A stretch of 64,000 nucleotides of DNA, from assembly GCA_963728145.1 (NCBI GenBank), contig CAVSJA010000008.1, positions 248,001-312,000 of the forward strand, in the 5' to 3' direction. The DNA is from CAVSJA01 sp963728145. Its GTDB lineage: Bacteria; Bacteroidota; Bacteroidia; Chitinophagales; Chitinophagaceae. Within the stretch, counting starts at the first letter, position 1. Every line of letters begins with the position of its first letter. This document shows, one piece after another, positions 60,394 through 64,000 of this stretch. The translations under genes were made by a program, and so were the position numbers. The notes under the pieces were generated by a model that saw nothing but the letters and a program-made list of their open reading frames with translations, was not told the origin of the DNA and ran no database searches.

Positions 60394-61764
60394 ATGAATT
60401 CTGACTTCGAATTTAGGAATCCTTTCTTCATAGGTATTGCAGGAACAGGTATGAGCGCGATTGCACAATATCTTCAATCGACTGGAATTAGCGTTTCAGG
60501 TAGTGATCGATATTTCAAACCAGATGAATATAACGAAACAAGAGAAAAGCTCGAAGCGGAAGGAATAAAGTGCTTTCTTCAAAATGGTGAAGGAATAAAT
60601 GAAGAAACCGACCTTGTTGTTGTATCTGCAGCGGTCGAGGATAGCGTATCTGAAGTTCAAAAAGCAAAATTACTCAACATTCCAATTATCAAAAGAGCTG
60701 AATTGCTCGCTGCGATTGCAAAGAGCAAGCTTACCATTGCCGTTGGCGGCACAAGTGGAAAGAGTACAACCAGTGCGATGCTGTTTGATATTCTGGATCA
60801 TGCCGGATTAAAACCCGGTATTATCAGCGGAGCCGGATTGGTAAGCCTTATAAAAAAAGGAAAGATTGGAAATGCGGCGGCAGGAGGAGGGGAGTGGTTA
60901 GTGATTGAAGCCGATGAAAGCGATGGATCAATTATCAACTATGAACCTGAGATTGGACTTCTGTTAAATGTAGATAAGGATCATAAGGAGATAGACGCGT
61001 TAATGGAGATATTCAAAACGTTTCGAAATAATTCGCAAAAGTTTGTTGTCAATCGATCGCATCCTTTAGCGAAACAGCTTTCCCAGGATCCTGCAAACGA
61101 TTTTGCGATTGAGATGTATTCAGCAGGTTATTGTGCCACTGATTTTAAGCAGGAAGGGTTATCAATCAATTTCAAAATTAATGAAAGCGATTTCCATTTG
61201 GACGTATTGGGTAAACACAATATGGAAAATGCGCTGGGAGCAGTTGCTGTTGCCGGGCAGGTAGGAGTTCCTATTCCTATTGCTGCAGAAGCCTTGAAGC
61301 ACTATGAAGGAATTTACCGTCGGCACCAGGTGATTGGAGAAAAGAAAGGTGTTTGGTTGATCGATGACTATGCGCATAATCCAGCAAAATGCGCCGCATC
61401 AATCCAGGCTTGCCAGTCGATTGCGCCAAAAGTTGTAGCATGGTTTCAACCACACGGATATGGTCCAACGAAATTCCTCAGAAATGATTTTGTACAGGAG
61501 ATTGCTGCAGTGCTAAGACCCGAAGATGAGATTTGGATGAGTGAGATCTTTTATGCGGGTGGAACGGCAGAGAAAGATATTTCTGCAAAGGATCTTATTG
61601 ATGATCTTAAACTAATTGACAAATCTGCATTCTTCGTTGAGGATAGAAATAAGTTCGTTGAATCAGTGAGACCGCACTTAAAAGAAGATTCTGTTTTGTT
61701 GCTAATGGGCGCAAGAGATCCCTCTTTGGAAGATTTTGCTAGAAAGGTTTGGCAGGAACTTTAA
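60394..61764 (+). CDS. Orphan MurC/Mpl-like Mur ligase
   Basis: A 456-residue Mur ligase. GIAGTGMSAIAQYLQSTG is the N-terminal Rossmann loop. VGGTSGKSTTSAML is the ATP-binding P-loop. VIEADESDGSIINY and KHNMENALGAVAVA are family motifs. The C-terminal part reads DDYAHNPAKC where MurC usually has D-Y-G-H-H-P. The family joins an amino acid or peptide to UDP-MurNAc. It is away from any other cell-wall gene, so it could be a second MurC, an Mpl-like recycling enzyme or a divergent relative. I chose the ATG at 60394 because the longer frame reads repeat DNA. Confidence 0.85.
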   Translation: MNSDFEFRNPFFIGIAGTGMSAIAQYLQSTGISVSGSDRYFKPDEYNETREKLEAEGIKCFLQNGEGINEETDLVVVSAAVEDSVSEVQKAKLLNIPIIKRAELLAAIAKSKLTIAVGGTSGKSTTSAMLFDILDHAGLKPGIISGAGLVSLIKKGKIGNAAAGGGEWLVIEADESDGSIINYEPEIGLLLNVDKDHKEIDALMEIFKTFRNNSQKFVVNRSHPLAKQLSQDPANDFAIEMYSAGYCATDFKQEGLSINFKINESDFHLDVLGKHNMENALGAVAVAGQVGVPIPIAAEALKHYEGIYRRHQVIGEKKGVWLIDDYAHNPAKCAASIQACQSIAPKVVAWFQPHGYGPTKFLRNDFVQEIAAVLRPEDEIWMSEIFYAGGTAEKDISAKDLIDDLKLIDKSAFFVEDRNKFVESVRPHLKEDSVLLLMGARDPSLEDFARKVWQEL

Positions 61765-61766
61765 AT

Positions 61767-61814
61767 GAACAGAAGAACAGATGAACAGCAGAACAGTAGA
61801 ACAGCGGAACAGCA
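61767..61814 (+). repeat. GAACAGNN octamer array, six units
   Basis: Six exact 8-bp units (GAACAG plus AA, AT, CA, TA, CG or CA) start 2 bp after the Mur ligase stop codon. The same array with fourteen units occurs at 32483-32594. Inverse GGTTGATT-type words follow at 61841-61868. Confidence 0.95.
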
Positions 61815-61872
61815 GACCTGCCTACAGAGCATAGTCACCTAATCAACCAATCAACCAGTCAATTCAACTACC

Positions 61873-63363
61873 TTAAAACCCCGCTTTTGCTTTTAATACG
61901 CCATCGATGTAATTATCAAAATCTTTCTTAAACTGCTGCAAAGACGGTGTATGGATATACATCATATGTCCCGCTTCGTAATAAGTTTGGGAAATATTTT
62001 GTTTCAATTCTTTTTTCAAGAACATATGATCGATAGTATTCTGTGTAGCGAAGTATGGGGTAGCCATGTCATAATATCCATTAGCAATCCAAACTTTAAG
62101 CGCAGGATTCTTTGTCATTGCATCGCGGAGTGTTTCTGCAACATTTAAGTATTTATCCTGAATCAAAGGCCAGGGTTGTACTCTGCTGGTCAGGATCTCA
62201 TAGGGAAGATCATTTTCGAATTTTAAAATTCTATGGATATAATCATTAGCCGCAGCAGTATATGGACCGTAAATCGTATTGTTATAACTAGGATCATAAT
62301 CGTAGGTTTTGCCTGATTCATCGTAGTCATATCCCGTAAAGCGGCTGTCAAGTCTTCCTACTGTTTTCGCATCAGTTCGCATTAATTCCTTATTAAATGG
62401 CCCAACATAAACCCGAAGATTAGATTGATCGATATATGTTTTGGAAAGACCAGTGTACAGGCTAAGCTTTTCAATGATTCTTGTTCTATCCGCAGCGGGC
62501 AATGCATCACCCTTAACTAATGCCGTTGCGTAGTCATTTATGGCGAATTGTTCAACTTCTTTCAACAATGCTTTTAGATCAGTGAATTGAGGAGATAGTT
62601 TTTTATGATACCATGCTGTCGCCGCCATTGTGGGCAGCACGAGTGGATATGGGCGATCATTTCCGATATCAGGCCTAGCAGTTGAAAAATCCAGAATTGA
62701 TGAAATCAATATAACGCCATTTATAAAAAAACCGTGGCGGTTTTGAAGGTATCCGGACAAACCTGCAGACCTGGTTGTACCATAACTTTCTCCACCAATA
62801 AATTTTGGAGAACTCCATCTTTCGAATCTTGTGGTGTACAAGCGAATAAAATCACCTACAAATTGAACATCGTTTTCGAATCCGGTGAACTGGCTTTTAT
62901 CATTCTTGCCCAGCGGTCTTGTATAACCAGTCATCATCGGATCAATAAAGACCAGATCGGTCTTATCTAACCAACTGTATTCATTATCCACGTATTTGTA
63001 TGGAGGTGCGATTGCATCTCCTTTTTCTGTCATCACCACACGTTTTGGTCCAAGGGCACCCATATGCAACCACACAGAAGAAGATCCGGGACCGCCATTA
63101 TACGCAAACATGATGGGTCGTTTTGAAGCATCCGCTTCCCCATCTTTTGTATATGCAACAAAAAAAAGCTTTGCCTTCAACGAATCAGCTTCATCGCGAA
63201 TCCACATATGTCCTGCAGTTGCCGTATAAGAAATCGTTTGTGAGTTAATCTTTACCTGGTGTTTAGTAATTGAAATATTCCCATCAAAAGCCTTGGATTT
63301 GTCTTGTGCCTTTAGTTCAATGATCAAAAGCAAGGAAATAGAAACCGCGAGAAGTTGTTTCAT
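61873..63363 (-). CDS. Secreted S10-type serine carboxypeptidase
   Basis: A 496-residue secreted protein (signal MKQLLAVSISLLLIIELKAQ). GGPGSSSVWLHMGALGP is the oxyanion region, GGESYGT holds Ser193, GYYDMATPYFAT holds the catalytic Asp, and GHMMYIHTP holds the His. These are the marks of serine carboxypeptidases (S10), which remove C-terminal amino acids. The length and order are normal. The gene stands alone on the minus strand, with queD divergent upstream. Confidence 0.93.
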   Translation of the reverse strand: MKQLLAVSISLLLIIELKAQDKSKAFDGNISITKHQVKINSQTISYTATAGHMWIRDEADSLKAKLFFVAYTKDGEADASKRPIMFAYNGGPGSSSVWLHMGALGPKRVVMTEKGDAIAPPYKYVDNEYSWLDKTDLVFIDPMMTGYTRPLGKNDKSQFTGFENDVQFVGDFIRLYTTRFERWSSPKFIGGESYGTTRSAGLSGYLQNRHGFFINGVILISSILDFSTARPDIGNDRPYPLVLPTMAATAWYHKKLSPQFTDLKALLKEVEQFAINDYATALVKGDALPAADRTRIIEKLSLYTGLSKTYIDQSNLRVYVGPFNKELMRTDAKTVGRLDSRFTGYDYDESGKTYDYDPSYNNTIYGPYTAAANDYIHRILKFENDLPYEILTSRVQPWPLIQDKYLNVAETLRDAMTKNPALKVWIANGYYDMATPYFATQNTIDHMFLKKELKQNISQTYYEAGHMMYIHTPSLQQFKKDFDNYIDGVLKAKAGF

Positions 63364-63448
63364 GTGCAGCAGTTTTGGATGAAATTAAATTTACAATATA
63401 AAGTACTAAGTGGGTTGGCCATCCCCAACAATATTGGCGCGCCTGTTG

Positions 63449-63456
63449 TAACTTTG
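63449..63456 (+). promoter_or_regulatory. Candidate -7 box of queD
   Basis: TAACTTTG is a full -7 match. The start codon lies 24 bp further on, so the leader would be about 18 nt. A -33 TTTG at the usual distance is not obvious. Confidence 0.4.
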
Positions 63457-63480
63457 GCGCTCTCTTGAACCATTTCAATA

Positions 63481-63840
63481 ATGCTCATTTATAAAGAATT
63501 CACTTTCGATTCAGCTCATTTTTTACCCAATGTACCGGAGGGGCACAAATGCAAGGAAATGCATGGTCACACTTATCGTTTGCGTGTATGGATTGAGGAT
63601 AAGCCCGACAAGAAACTGGGTTGGGTAATGGACTTTGCCGACCTTAAAAAGATAGTGAAACCTGTCGTTGGCCAACTCGATCATAAATGTATGAACGATG
63701 TTCCCGGCCTTGGGAACCCAACCTGCGAACTCATCGCTGTCTGGATCTGGGATAATCTAAAGCCTTCGCTTCCGAAAATGAAGAGAATTGAGCTACACGA
63801 GACGCCTACGTCGGGAGTAATTTATGAAGGCGAGTTGTGA
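63481..63840 (+). CDS. queD: 6-carboxytetrahydropterin synthase
   Basis: A 119-residue enzyme. The zinc ligands are His13, His28 and His30 (in EMHGHTY), and Cys24 in GHKCKEMHGH is the catalytic Cys. FDSAHFLPNVPEGHK, GWVMDFADLKK, LDHKCMNDV and ELHETPTSGVIY complete the pattern. It makes 6-carboxy-5,6,7,8-tetrahydropterin from dihydroneopterin triphosphate, the first committed queuosine and preQ0 step. The other que genes are not in the window. The stop codon is followed directly by a word hairpin. Confidence 0.95.
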   Translation: MLIYKEFTFDSAHFLPNVPEGHKCKEMHGHTYRLRVWIEDKPDKKLGWVMDFADLKKIVKPVVGQLDHKCMNDVPGLGNPTCELIAVWIWDNLKPSLPKMKRIELHETPTSGVIYEGEL

Positions 63841-63957
63841 ATGGTGAATGGTCAATGGTTAACATGACTGCCGGTATTTTTCCCTAAACGTTGTTATAAA
63901 TGCTTACTATTCACCATTCACCATTCACCATTGACCATTCACCATTGACCATTCACA
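63841..63957. repeat. 7-bp word hairpin ATGGTGA after queD
   Basis: Arm 1 (63841-63860) is ATGGTGA, ATGGTCA, ATGGTT. The longer inverse array (63909-63957) repeats TTCACCA and TTGACCA. The words match those of the 37.4-kb array after the DUF4260 gene. Confidence 0.9.
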
Positions 63958-64000
63958 ATTGGTAATTCTTAAACATATAATCCAGCGAAATTCGACCACT

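Overview
The window looks like a chromosomal segment of a Bacteroidota bacterium, most likely Chitinophagaceae or a close relative. The evidence is a moderately low GC content, a C-terminal type IX secretion sorting domain, a DUF1735 lipoprotein, a b558-type sdhCAB operon, many short-signal lipoproteins, and -7 promoter boxes of the TAnnTTTG type. It reads as housekeeping chromosome mixed with small accessory genes. I see no insertion sequence, prophage, CRISPR array or rRNA. There is one tRNA, tRNA-Pro(GGG).

Layout. 1-5 kb: end of an outer-membrane barrel protein, a T9SS cargo protein, an esterase, a VOC-GNAT fusion, a DUF1801 protein and tRNA-Pro. 5-14 kb: DNA polymerase IV, a CehA/McbA-like metallohydrolase with a lipoprotein, an ABM/ACT gene pair divergent from an ArsR-like regulator, a DUF1735 lipoprotein, DUF1203 and a DHFR-like reductase. 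14-23 kb: barrel-like protein, slipin/NfeD, M28 peptidase, cyclase, DUF2071 with a LAS-type metallopeptidase candidate, and isocitrate dehydrogenase. 23-32 kb: two tandem Crp/Fnr regulators, an MntH-UspA fusion with its MntR-type repressor and palindromic operator, an alpha-glucan phosphorylase homologue, a propeller protein and small secreted proteins. 32-40 kb: topoisomerase IV parE and parC, separated by a three-gene insert. 40-48 kb: smpB, the accD operon carrying a VanZ-like gene and three tandem Cys-rich paralogues, and sdhCAB. 48-64 kb: oligopeptidase, ABC-F ATPase, a 1168-residue surface protein, holA, an orphan Mur ligase, an S10 carboxypeptidase and queD.

The most unusual feature is a family of intergenic arrays built from short degenerate words of 7, 8 or 9 bp. 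They usually begin at or within a stop codon and often have an inverted array of the same word downstream, so they can fold into long hairpins. At least fifteen loci occur between 22.8 and 64 kb. Other points of interest are a phosphorylase with Thr in place of the PLP lysine, a decayed 66-bp copy of a neighbouring gene end, the paralogue triplet behind accD, a metal-regulator operator overlapping its own -7 box, and an unlisted 59-residue secreted Lys-rich protein with its own terminator.
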